Assembly (NCBI GenBank): GCA_963931865.1
Contig: OZ007506.1
Span: 2,000,531 to 2,064,530 of the forward strand
Source: Axinella damicornis
Lineage: Eukaryota > Porifera > Demospongiae > Axinellida > Axinellidae
Direction: 5' to 3'
Length of the DNA: 64,000 nt
Below the pieces are notes generated by a model. The model was not told the origin of the DNA and made no database searches. It was given only the letters and a program-made list of their open reading frames with translations. Positions 27,245-38,643 of the stretch are shown here, piece after piece (position 1 is the first letter of the stretch; every line of letters begins with the position of its first letter). The position numbers and the translations under genes were made by a program.

Positions 27245-30200
27245 ATGGAAGAATCTACAAACATCCGAAGTGTCCCAGAACTGGAAAGGTTTATTCTCAA
27301 GAACGTAAAGCGACCTGGTGAGAAGCCCAAGAAGCTGGGCACTGGATCATACGGGAGCGTTGAGGAGCTGGAGGATGGTGGCGTTACTTGTGCTGGGAAA
27401 ACACTGCACGATTCTCTGATTGACGTTCGGAATGAGGGAGTTGAAAATATCACGAAGAAGTTTATCAAAGAATGTCAGTTGATGGGTGACCTCCGACACC
27501 CTCACATTGTCCAGTTTCTGGGCATCTGCTTTCTTCCAGACTCTCAGCTACCAGTGCTGGTAATGGAGTACCTGACAAGCAATCTCGATCACCTGCTGCA
27601 GAAGAGTGTCTCTCTCTCCATTAAAACATCGATACTGTACGATGTTGCTCGAGGGCTTGCGTACCTCCACGGTCATAGCCCACCGGTCATTCACCGAGAC
27701 CTCACAGCCACCAATGTTTTGCTCAATTCTGCAATGGTAGCCAAGATAGCCGATTTTGGCAATGCCCGAATTGTTGACATCTCGCCAAACCAGCTTGCCC
27801 AAACCATGACGCGTGCACCAGGTACTACAGCATACCTACCTCCTGAAGCACTTGAGCCACACCCCCAGTACAACAGCAAGATCGACATATTTTCATTCGG
27901 TCACCTAGCCCTCTACACAGTCATCCAAGAGTTTCCCATGCCTACTGCTTCAACCTACACGGATCCAAAGGATAAAATGATAGTGGCACGCTCTGAAATT
28001 GAAAGGCGCCAACGATTCATTGACAAGATGGAGCAAATGCTCATCCTCAGCCCTCTGAAACAGCTGATTGTTGAGTGCCTCTGTAATGACCCTGATCAGC
28101 GACCATCCACAGAGAGAGTTGTGCCGCAGCTGGTGGAGTTGCAATCCCAGGTGACAGATCCGTACTGGCACATGGGAAAGCTTGAGATGATTGGGGCAAT
28201 GGAAGAGAAGCAGCAAAAGTACGACAGCGAAGCAAAGCATCTGCAGTCACAGATAATGGAATTGGAGGTATTGTTAAAGCTAGCCTCATTCCAAGGCACT
28301 ATCCTCACCTGGGAACGAGGCTGTGTTAAGTCTGTGGGAGGGAAGCACCTGCATTCATGCAGTTTCCAAGGCCATTCCTACTGCCAGTATTTGATGGCTT
28401 CCAGCATGCAAAACTACCGTATTTGCATACTGCAAGCGATCAAATACTGGTGGTGGGCCGGGAACGGCCTGGGAATGAGGCTACAGACATGTAGTAACTG
28501 ATAACTCACTTGTAAGAAATAATTTTCTGGGTTATTTTGCTACAAGAGTAAATCCCCTATAGAGTGAGTTGTTGGCAGCTTATCAGTTGTTCCCATACAC
28601 TGTATAGAGGGAAGTGAAACAGAAGAAGGAGGAAAAGTGGGCATTGCAGATGCAACTTGCTGAAGCGGAGGTGAAGGTATACACCCTTTAAACAGATGTG
28701 AAGTGTGTACCAATCAATACATGATATGCGACCATAAATAAGAGGATCCAGTAGTGCACAATGTCATGTGAGGAAGGTGTACTTCCAATTTACATGCACA
28801 CATTAGAGCTAGGGTTAGGGTTAGATGATGGGCAGGAGTTTATTATGAGCGCCACAAAGCAGTGTGAAGGAGCATACTTGTTAGGGTTCCATCTGTTGGC
28901 AAGTTAGCAGTAGCACAACCCACCTTATAGGGAGGGCTACAACTCACACTTACTTTGTTAAGAATCCTGTGAGGGCACGCATGCCGTAGCAAGCTCTTTT
29001 CCCCCCTCCTCCGCGCCTGGGTTCGAGGCTACCATGATAGCATACACAACACCTGCCCACCTACTTACGTGACGTCACACACAGTCGTACACGTACACAC
29101 ACCACAAAACGTGAGCAATTTTTTTATCTTTCTTTTTTTTTCTAATCAAATCCGTATAAGGGGTGGGGTGGGGTGTTGTGTGCTACTACCCTGCACCTGA
29201 TGCTTATGCTAGTTGGACGCTCCTTCCTGTTATGCGCTCCTGAATCTATTACAGACCAAGTCGGAACCTGATCCAATAGACAAGAAACAGCAGGGAACAA
29301 CCGATCTGGAGAAGACCGAAGTGCAACTAGCCCAACTAAAGGTACCTTCCTTGCCTTGGTTAAATTATGGATAAGCTGCTGTTAGCAAATGTGTGCTATC
29401 CCCAGTCAGAGAAGTTGGAGCTGGAAGCTCTCTGCCAGGGCAAGGACAAGATACTGGAGGCAAGAGCAATGGAGAGCCAGCAGCAAGCAGAGATTATACA
29501 ACTCCAGAAGGCTCAACTCGAGAAAATGGAGGTATTTTTCATCTGGTAGCCAATACTGTAATCTCACATTTTCAAGTGCTGATTGCTGACATAGGACTTG
29601 CAAACTACTGTACCACCTAAGTGTATGTTGGTATTGCGCTTAGATGCTTGGTAGCATTTCTATAGCCTCATTCTGAAATGATAAATGTCAATAGGGTGTT
29701 TGCCAAACCAAAGATGAAATCATTGCAGCAAGAGAAGCTGAAAGTCAGCAGCAAACCAAGATGCTCAAACAGAATCAGGTCAAGTGTGAGAAGCTCAAGG
29801 CAAAGATTGAGGTGAGACCTACTGACATCATTTTTCACTCTGTATCCCATTACCTAGGCAACGCATTGGAATGTTGCTCATATCTCTCCATCTTGTATGT
29901 TACTACCAGGTTGTTAGCCTCGTTCCCAGGCTCTCCCACACATGAACAAAAATTCAGAGAAAGGGAGAGCTTGGGATATTTTGTTACATGAGAAACATCA
30001 CACTTAATTGCGTGTGGGTGATCAAAGGATTCTGTGAATTGTTCTTGACACATATTGTTGCAGAGACTGCCAAAGCATGGCTACCGTCGATCTCCATGCA
30101 GTCCAGCGCTGAATGAGCAGGCTTCGCGCTGCATACTTGCAGTTAGTGTACCCACGACCTCTATACCCTTATCCCAGGCCTTCCCCGCTTTTTCCGTACT

Positions 30201-33200
30201 GTAAACAACGAAAAGCTGGGCGATGGCCTGGGAACGAGGCTACCGGGTTGTAACTTTTACAATTATTTTATGGATGTTGAATCCATTGTTTTGAGATTCT
30301 TAATAGGCTCTAGTTGTTAATTGGCTACCGCGATATGGAATTTGATTGCAGACTGATGGTGAACTTGTGCAAAATGTCAGGAAAGAGCAGGAGCAACAAG
30401 GCTGTTTGAAGTCCAGAGTGAAAGTGCTTGAGGTCAGTTTCAGAGAACCAACTGTATACCTATGGACTTGGATCCGGAGTAACTAAATTAGTCCCTGCAA
30501 CTAATAGCAGTGTGGTTGACTTGTTTACTGGCTGTGTGTATACCTGATAAATTGTGCAATAGCTGTGTGAAACGGTTTATTAGCAAAGGCCTCAAAGTCA
30601 CGGGACAGGTGATCATGCCCCACTATTCTCATGAGGTCATTCAAATGTTTCCAACGAACAAACTCATCTGTACAGCAGGCAGGGCACCTCGGACATCAGT
30701 GTCTAACGCTAGATTGCTATCAGTGTCTAACGCTAGATTGCTAGCGCTTTGCAATCGCTTGCTGTATACAGTCCAACACACACTAAATATCAGATGATTT
30801 GTCTGGAGTAACGAAACATCTTGTCAAATGTGATGACATAGATGTTGCTGACAGCATGAAGAAGTGTACGAAAAGTCGGTGGAGTAACCGAGTAGTGCCA
30901 GGGCAGAAGCTTAAGGTAAAACTTCGCAATGAGATTTGTCCGGTTATTGCTGAGGAGCTAGTGCCATTACATGTCAAGGTTGTCATTTGACTGTCTCTAC
31001 TACTATGCAGCAGCTAAGGCTACTGTCAGAGTGCATATAAACACTATCAATCACCAAAGCCTACTTAATCTAATGTTATGTTGTACCCTTTGCACCTATT
31101 TGTGGTGTGTGTTTCATAATCGGTGCTGTGTGCAATCGTTTCCATAGATACGCATGGCACGCAAAATTCTTGCTGTGGTCAAACCGACCCAGCCCTGAGA
31201 GTGTCTATAAACAATCTTTACAGATGACACCTTATCACCTCTCAGAAAGCAGTGGAATGTGGAATGCTCATAGTTCGTAACATGTCACTAGCCTTGTTCC
31301 CAGGCCTGCACCGTTTTCAGTTGCACGTGTGTGCAACCAAAAACAGCGTGGGCCTGGGAACAAGGCTAACATGTCACTGTACAGCCTTGAGAGTATGAAT
31401 GTTCCGAATGCATGCGTATTCAAGATGAGGATGGACAAATGCAGTATACAGAGTTTCCATGTTGGAATACCTATAAAACCAGTGATAGATCACCCCAAAC
31501 TGTCTATTGGGCTTTGGAACAGATTGTGGATTTAATTTGGGAGTCCGGCATGTCATGGAATACCTCTACATACAGCACGCACAGAAACGTGACCATTCTT
31601 GTACTCTTTCCTGGACTGCGAGAAGTCTGGTGGTTCTCAGCCTAATTTCAATTATTGATTTCTAGTTGGAAAGCTCTGCTCTTAAGAGGCTGTGTGAGGC
31701 CAAGGACGCACTCTTGGAAGCCAGGGAGACTGAGAAGCAGCAGTTGGAAGCTGTCCTTGAGCAAAGACTAAGGGAAATGGGGATATCACACGAAGATCTG
31801 GAGGGTGGAAAGCCTGAAAGTGAGGTGAGGTCTACAGGTTAGGTTGTTTGCTGCAACTTCTTGCAATGTATGAAATATGTTGCACACTACTGTCTATTGC
31901 AGCACGAGAATCCACAGGCTAAAACAGAACCAGCTAGCAAAACAGACGGGAAAAAGGTATATTAAGCTAAGCACACTGTATAGTTCTTCAAGTAAGAGCA
32001 CTATATAACCTATGAAGTAACCAGGTGCATAGACTCCCCCTGCTTTACATTTAATGGGGGGTGCATACTGAAAACTGAGCAAAGTTTGTTTTTCACAAAG
32101 TTGTCCCTAAACCATCTGAATCCTTTTCATTCTGAAGAGAAGCCCTACAAGTGCATAGGGTCTATAGACAGCCATGATTGGGACTTAATGGGTTTTTAAC
32201 TCTTGATATAACATAAGCCAGAACAGTTTGAGAAATGTGAATGAAGCATGCTCACTTTCCCTTGCAGCAAAAGAAACCGAAAGCCAAAATGGAACCAGCT
32301 AGCAAAGCAGATGAGCAAAAGGTACACAGTACACATGCATTCACTGTTTTCCTGAGCAAGAGGTGTCAACACTATAGCTTGAATTAGCTATTCACCTCCA
32401 GTTTATTGCCACATGCATGTTACAAGCTAACATCTAGAAGCTGGAACTGCATGTGAACGTTAGCAGACCATAGCCTCGTTCCCAGGCCCCATCCGATTTT
32501 CGTATGGGGCCTGGGAACGAGGCTAAGCAGACCAATGTTGACTTGTTGCTAGTAGGGTTTATATGGTGTTGATAGTGAAACCTGTTGAGCTTTCTTTTAC
32601 AGCTTCAATTATCCAATTTGTAGTTGTGAGCTTTAATTAAACTGGGGTTGTAAACTGAGCCTGGAAAAGAAATTGCTATCTCAAGCAACTTAAGGTTACA
32701 GGATACTCATGCGTGCGCCGCGCCAAAGTATACTGGAAGTGCATGCTGAACCAAAAATAAAATCATGGGACTCGAACTGGACCATGTAAATGGTGTTAAA
32801 TAGTCATCAAGGGCACATAAATGGCACGATGGAAGCTACTTTGCAAATTTATCAGCTGTCGTGATTGAGAAAAGTGGCTAATGCTGCTTTTTGGTGTGCG
32901 GCTAGCCTCATTCCCAGGCCATCTGCCGCTTCGTTTTTAGTCGTATAGGCCTACATGACCTTTGAACCCCCATCAGATAAGCTGACGGGGGTTCAAAGGT
33001 CACATATGCGACTAAAAACGAAGTGGCAGACGGCCTGGGAACAAGGCTAGCCTGCGGCGACTATCCCATAACCTTAAGATGAGTATCGAGGTCGCAGCTC
33101 TCCTTTTGAGAATTGTACAATGCGTCAGGTCAAGAACTTATACATGATTGTGAAATTATGAATTCAAGATCAGACTAGCTAATGGAGCTGCCCTGTAGTG

Positions 33201-33878
33201 CCTCATACCTCTGTGTCACACCCATAGATGGGTGAACAAAGTGCAGAAAACGAAGAACCAGCTGCAGGTGTAGGACTTACAGCAATCAAAGTTGTGATCC
33301 TTGGTGATGGAAGTGTTGGAAAGACATGCATGCTCATCAGCTACACGTCAAATCAATTTCCTGGGGAATATATTCCAACCATTTTTGACAACTACTCTGC
33401 TAATGTTATGGTTGATGGGGTGCCTTGCAACATTGGACTGTGGGATACCGCTGGACAAGATGATTACGACCGATTACGGCCACTTTCGTATCCACAAACT
33501 GACGTTTTCCTCATTTGCTTCAGTGTTATGAGCAGGAATTCGTTTTATAATGTCTCTGATAAGTGGGTGCACGAGGCAGCAGACCACTGTCCCAAAACAC
33601 CCTTTGTGATTGTCGGGCTCAAAACAGACCTACGGGAAGACAAGAGAGAAGTTGAAAAAATGGCTGAATACAGGCAGAAGCCAGTAACCACCAAAGAAGG
33701 AGAAGAACTGGCTAAAAAAGTCGGAGCAGTGAAGTATGTCGAATGTTCTGCAATAACCCAACGTGGACTGAAAAATGTTTTTGACACTGCTATCAGGGCT
33801 GTCTTTACCGATGATGTGCCGGGTACCAAAGAACATACACCCAGGCAAAAGAAGCGGAAAGGATGTATTCTTCAGTGA
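27245..33878 (+). CDS. Protein kinase - coiled coil - Rac-like GTPase fusion
   Basis: Model of ten exons, all GT-AG and all phase 0: 27245-28267, 28608-28676, 29255-29341, 29406-29531, 29695-29811, 30352-30432, 31666-31824, 31903-31956, 32268-32321, 33228-33878; 806 residues. Residues 25-300 are an apparently active kinase: LGTGSYGSV loop, K52 in CAGK, E76, HRDLTATN (150-157), ADFG (169-172), PPEAL. Residues 305-560 are glutamine/glutamate-rich coiled coil. The last exon is a complete Rho-family GTPase: [17 protein letters not shown] switch [14 protein letters not shown] switch II with the Q61 equivalent, a Rho insert, ECSA, and a polybasic CAAX end (KKRKGCILQ; final Q favours farnesylation). 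The G4 motif is LKTD instead of TKxD. The last exon begins with ATG directly after a CCCATAG acceptor, so it could instead be a separate gene. The matching phase, the lack of another terminal exon and the 16-residue acidic extension favour fusion. Confidence 0.7.
31289..31368. mobile_element. Fold-back MITE with 9-bp TSD
   Basis: Ends TAGCCTTGTTCCCAGGCC and its inverse, flanked by identical ACATGTCAC at 31280-31288 and 31369-31377. Confidence 0.85.
32030..32205. mobile_element. Partial relative of the piggyBac-like MITE
   Basis: Shares AAGCCCTACAAGTGCATAGG and a TTAATGGGTTTTT end with 7920-8073. The left end is not recognisable. It lies in an intron of the kinase-GTPase gene. Confidence 0.5.
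32471..32525. mobile_element. 55-bp fold-back MITE with 9-bp TSD
   Basis: Ends TAGCCTCGTTCCCAGGCCCC and its inverse, with a seven-base spacer region. Flanked by identical AGCAGACCA at 32462-32470 and 32526-32534. Confidence 0.9.
32903..33049. mobile_element. Long-hairpin MITE
   Basis: Near-perfect inverted repeat with about 70-bp arms (TAGCCTCATTCCCAGGCC ... CTTCGTTTTTAGTCGTATA, and the inverse). The inner arms read TGACCTTTGAACCCCC. It lies about 180 bp before the GTPase exon. Confidence 0.8.
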
Positions 33879-34350
33879 TCTTACTACATACTCTTAAATG
33901 ATTGTGTTTCTAACTTAAACAATTAGATTATGGAACTCATTGCCTTCATTCAATTGTTGTTGACTATAGTAGCATTGGAAGTCTAATGCAAAAGTCGGCT
34001 GTATTTGGACTTCCGTTTTTCACTTCACTGTGTGTATACAGTGTCTTATGTCCTGTTTCTCTTTGGGTTGTTTCATTTGTGCTTGTTTCATTTGTGCTTG
34101 TTTGCTTGCCCTTTCGTTCCATTTTGTAATAGCCTTGGCTTTGTAATATGCTTGTTAGCCTCGTTCCCAAGCCCTTCCCATGGCCAGCTTGTCATTGTTT
34201 ACAGTACATTCCTTGTACAACCGAATTACCAAAAATGGCACAGGCCTGGGAATGAGGTTACATGTTGGTCACTGCGACTCCATGGCTAAAACCTCTGTTG
34301 AAGAATAAATTTAAGAGGCTGAGCATACACAACTGTAACAATGTGGTAGC
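33879..34350. other. Convergent 3' region, kinase-GTPase and GCP4 genes
   Basis: Holds a fold-back MITE at about 34156-34261 and the AATAAA signal for the plus-strand gene at 34304-34309, only 42 bp from the GCP4 stop codon at 34351-34353. The two transcripts therefore nearly or actually overlap at their 3' ends. Confidence 0.6.
34304..34309 (+). terminator. AATAAA polyadenylation signal
   Basis: Canonical signal 426 bp after the GTPase stop codon, in the 3' region shared with the convergent GCP4 gene. Confidence 0.6.
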
Positions 34351-37300
34351 TTAAGTCTTGAAACTACCCAGGGTTACAGAGGCAAGAGGGTTTTGGGTGC
34401 TGAAGAACTTGTTGTAGTCCACTCTCAGCAGTAGTTGTGCCAGGTGGGGGGCAGAATGGTGGCTCTTGACACTGGAAACAATCTTGAAGAACAGCGAAGA
34501 CTGCCTCTTGAAGTCCTACAAGGATATGGTTATGGGAGATGATTGACTCTCAACATGTATCAATGCAAACTTGTCATAACCTTGTAGCTGTTGAGTAGTC
34601 TCGCACCCAGACCACACCCCCCACGAGGGGGGGTGGTCACATGAGTCTAGCTGTTGAGTATAGATGCTCAGCTTGATACAATAATAATGGATGTGAGTAG
34701 GTCCATGCAAACAACTGGCACGTGTCCACTGCACCCATCCCTATCCAACATCTCAGGACATCTCAGACTATCAGTACATATTGGGATGTGTGCACCTTTG
34801 CAATTCTCTCCACTCTGGCCCTGTCGTCTGCTGACAAGGACAGGTCATCTCGCTCATGTAGCAGGCTACTGAAGGAGTTGCACAGCTCTAATATCTCATG
34901 GAGACAGTGAAACACCTGAGGTCAGAATGGAAGCATTTCCATGTCACTGCCAAAAAGCCCAGCTCATGCATATCCAAGGCTGCAGGTGAAATATTTCTGG
35001 CCTATATCAGCAGAAAATTAGTAAGATAATAATGGGAGGGAATTGAATGCAGCATATATAGCATGATTTAGCACTGTTGTGGCAAGCTATAGAAATGTGC
35101 TCAGTGACACCACATCCCCAAACTCACTGCTGGTAGGAGAAGGAACAGCTGAGACTGCAGTGATGTGACAAAGTTCTCATGGGCATGTTGGATGGTCTCA
35201 AAGTCGTGAGTGGTGCTGACCTTATCCAGAAGATGAGTAAACTGGGTCTCCAGCACATCAACCTACAAGATGACCAGAGAAGAACTCATTACCAACAACA
35301 TTTTGACTACCACACAACCAAGAATGACCACACCCAACAGTAGCCTCATTCCCAGGCCCCGTCCGAGGCCTGGGAACGAGGCTAGTCCAACAGTACCTGC
35401 ACATAGTACTGGAGGTTATCAACCAGGAACCCCATGTGTGTCCTGAGCTCCCAGATGGCTCTCAGCTCCACTGCCCTGCTCCTGAACTGCATCAAATGGG
35501 CCCAGCTCTGCTGGAGCCCCGTCTGTGCCCGCCGGAGTGCCAGAAGGAACCTGAACAGCAGGTTGTACCTGAGATGAAGAGCAGACAGGATGGAGGAAGA
35601 CCAGTCTTGAAACAACAGTTACTATTTTTGTACCTAAATAGCAAGTTTGAATTCCATTGTGTTTGCTGTGTATTCAGCTTCATAATATAGGTTGGACCAA
35701 GCTTCAAGGAACTGTTATCCAGTGGAACAGATAGTATAGAGATAATTATACCTTAATGTAAATGTAATCGTACTTTTCTAGTATGGCTGGTGTGAACAGA
35801 ATGTGAAGGGGCCAGCTGACAGAGTGGGCAAGATTGAGGTGCTTCCATGCACTCTCCCCCTTCTTTGCAGAGAGTCCAGACCCCGGTGGCCTCCTCTCCT
35901 CCTGCTGGGGCAGAGTCACAGCCAGTGTGAACTGCTTCATCAGGTCTTCGTTCTCCATGCCCACCTTCACCATGGCCTGCTGGAAGGCAACATTCACATC
36001 TATAGAACAGGGGGAGAGAAAGAGAGAATTGATGGGACAGAGAACATGAGCATGAGAGTAGAGACATGGAGACAGTGGAGGGAGGAGAGAGGAAGAAGTG
36101 AGGGAAATGGCTGGCAGTTTCTTGAATCCAAGTGGAGGAGGGGCTCCAGTATCCTTACTTTGTTGCTCCGCTTGTAGACCAGAAATGTAATCCCTACTTC
36201 AGACATAGGTACGTACCATGCTGAGTAGTTGCAGCAGGTGGGAGACTCATGAATGGCTGGGCGAGGTCAACAAATGCAAGGTACAGCTCTCCTCTTCCCA
36301 GCAAGAAAAAGTCTTTGACAGTCTGCAAGGATAAATATATGCCATGTAGAAGCCTGTAATGCATGCATAGTTAATTGTTGAAACGAAATATCAATTCCTG
36401 GCTAGATGGGAAGAGTTTAACTGAGGAGGGGAAATCTCTAACCTGTAGGTGCCCTACAAGATCTGACTCTTCCACTAGCAGCTTCCAAAGATGCTAAGAT
36501 ACAGAGGATGAAATTTCACATGATATCACATGTTCTCACACAATGGTCACATGACCTAATCAAATGATCACATGCTGGTTATAAGGTTGAACAGAGGTAT
36601 ACCTCTGCCACACAGTCCCTAATGGAGTCAACAGTGGTTTCAAACTCTCTTAGCTGAAAGACCGGCTGTCTCTGAAGCTCCGTCAGCATCTGGCCGAAAC
36701 GGAACTGGTCTGACCTCAACTTGGAGCCTGCATGTATTGGCATAAGTGAGGAATGAGGTGGCATGAATGGATTGCATGGTGTAAGACTGGTTTTGGAATG
36801 TAGTTGAGCACATGGGCAATGACAGGCACGAACAGATTCTAATTCAGTGACAGTCTAGAGCGAGTGTGTATGACCCACCTGCTCCCGTCAGAGCGGTAGG
36901 AAGTCTCTGGTGTTCGTGGACCTGGCTTTGGAAGATCTGAACTGCCTCACCCACAAACAAAACCTGCAGTAGTGTTCAAGAAAGTTACATTCCTCCTAAC
37001 CATGTGTGGTTCTCAAAAAGACCACATTTCGACCAGCCATACGCAATTCATATACAGACCACAATCAGTCCAATCATAGGACTGCATTGGGCATATATAC
37101 AGGAAGTAGAAGTAACAGGAGTATATTTTCACCTTTTCAATCACTCTTAAGGGGATGTATGATGGAGTGAAGGTGTGGTTAATCCTGAACATCCTGCTGT
37201 GCCCAGCAGCTGCCAAATCCACTACCTGTGATTGGCCAGTCTCCCCAGCACTCTCTTGTCCACCTGTTCCTGATGGGTCACCCTGGGTAGATAAGCCAGT

Positions 37301-38612
37301 CATCACTATTCGCCTTTGGTAATACCCTTCATCTCTAGCTGATAAGACTAATTTATAGCCTTGTCTCCGCCTCTGTCCAGTTTGCATGCAGGAAGAAACG
37401 TGTGTATGGGAGAGCCTGGGAACGAGGCTACCACAGGTACTACTGTGTGGGCTGCCCTTTCTCATTTACGAGCTGACAAACTTGTTTGACAGTTTATTCT
37501 TTACATGAGCAAGGTACATGCTTTGCCCAGCTTAAATTGATCAGCTGAATCTTGTTCTAGGCTAGCAGCTGTAGAGATATTCCTCCAAAAACAGAACATA
37601 ATTGCCCAGTACATTCGTGTCACATGAACCACAGCTCCTCTATCCACTTGGGCTTTGGAGCTTCTATCATCAGCAGCACTTTCATAGTCAATCTTGATTT
37701 TCACAGACCAATGTGGTACAAGATCTACAAACCTCGGTTTGTACAGTTCTTTCTTTCACTGCTTCTATGAAGAACTCTCCCTGCTCGTCAAGCAACAATC
37801 CATGGAGCATCCATGCTGACAGCTGCTTGTAAAGCACACTGTGGCACATTGCAAGAATCCTAATATGGTGGTGGTGGTGGTGGTGTTACATGGGGAGGGG
37901 AGAGCTGGGCATTTGGTCTCACAGATGTGATATGGAGTGAATGGGACAATTATATTTTGGAGATAGAGGTGGTCGGGTAAAAAAAAATATGCATGCACAC
38001 TTCACAAATGCAAACAATCTCTGAAGCTCGATCTGAATGGCTTATTATACCTCTGAGGGGTTTACTGATAACTGTGGCGAATAAGGGCCAGGAGAAGGCA
38101 GAATATTCTAACCAGGAGCCCCGGGACACACTCAACGCCAGGTACACCACCTCTCCTAGCGTCGTTCCCAGGCGCTTGGTAATTGGGGAGAAGAGCGCCT
38201 GGGAATGAGGCCACACCTCTCCATTTGGCAGACATACTGAGCAAACTCACAGCAGGACAAATACATTATTGGTTCAATTGGACTTGAAACTGCAACTTTT
38301 AGCTGACAGATGAGTTTAACCACTAGGCAACCAGCACAGTATCCATCATAAAGCAGGTGTCACACAGATACTCTTCCAAAAGATGCACAACTAGATATAT
38401 CCACCAACAGCAGCTAACCTCTCAAAAGCCCTCTGAATGATGGGGATCCCCGTTGAACACTGCTCGTGAAGGTGACTGAGAATCTGACAGCCACACAGCT
38501 GGACACGATGGAAGCAACAGGCAGTATGACACACCCTGGTCTACACATGCAGCAGGAGACCTCGGGCAAATATTCTGGTATCTACTTGTATCTAATGACG
38601 TCAGGGGGACAT

Positions 38613-38643
<31 letters not shown>

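Noticed and set aside
28268..28501. Read-through extension of the kinase exon to a stop at 28501
   Set aside because: The extra 77 codons run into two fold-back MITEs; the donor at 28267/28268 followed by coiled-coil exons is better supported.
30799..30990. 63-codon open frame ([16 protein letters not shown]...) between coiled-coil exons
   Set aside because: No family, no clear donor in phase, and including it would break the phase-0 chain; possibly a transposon remnant.
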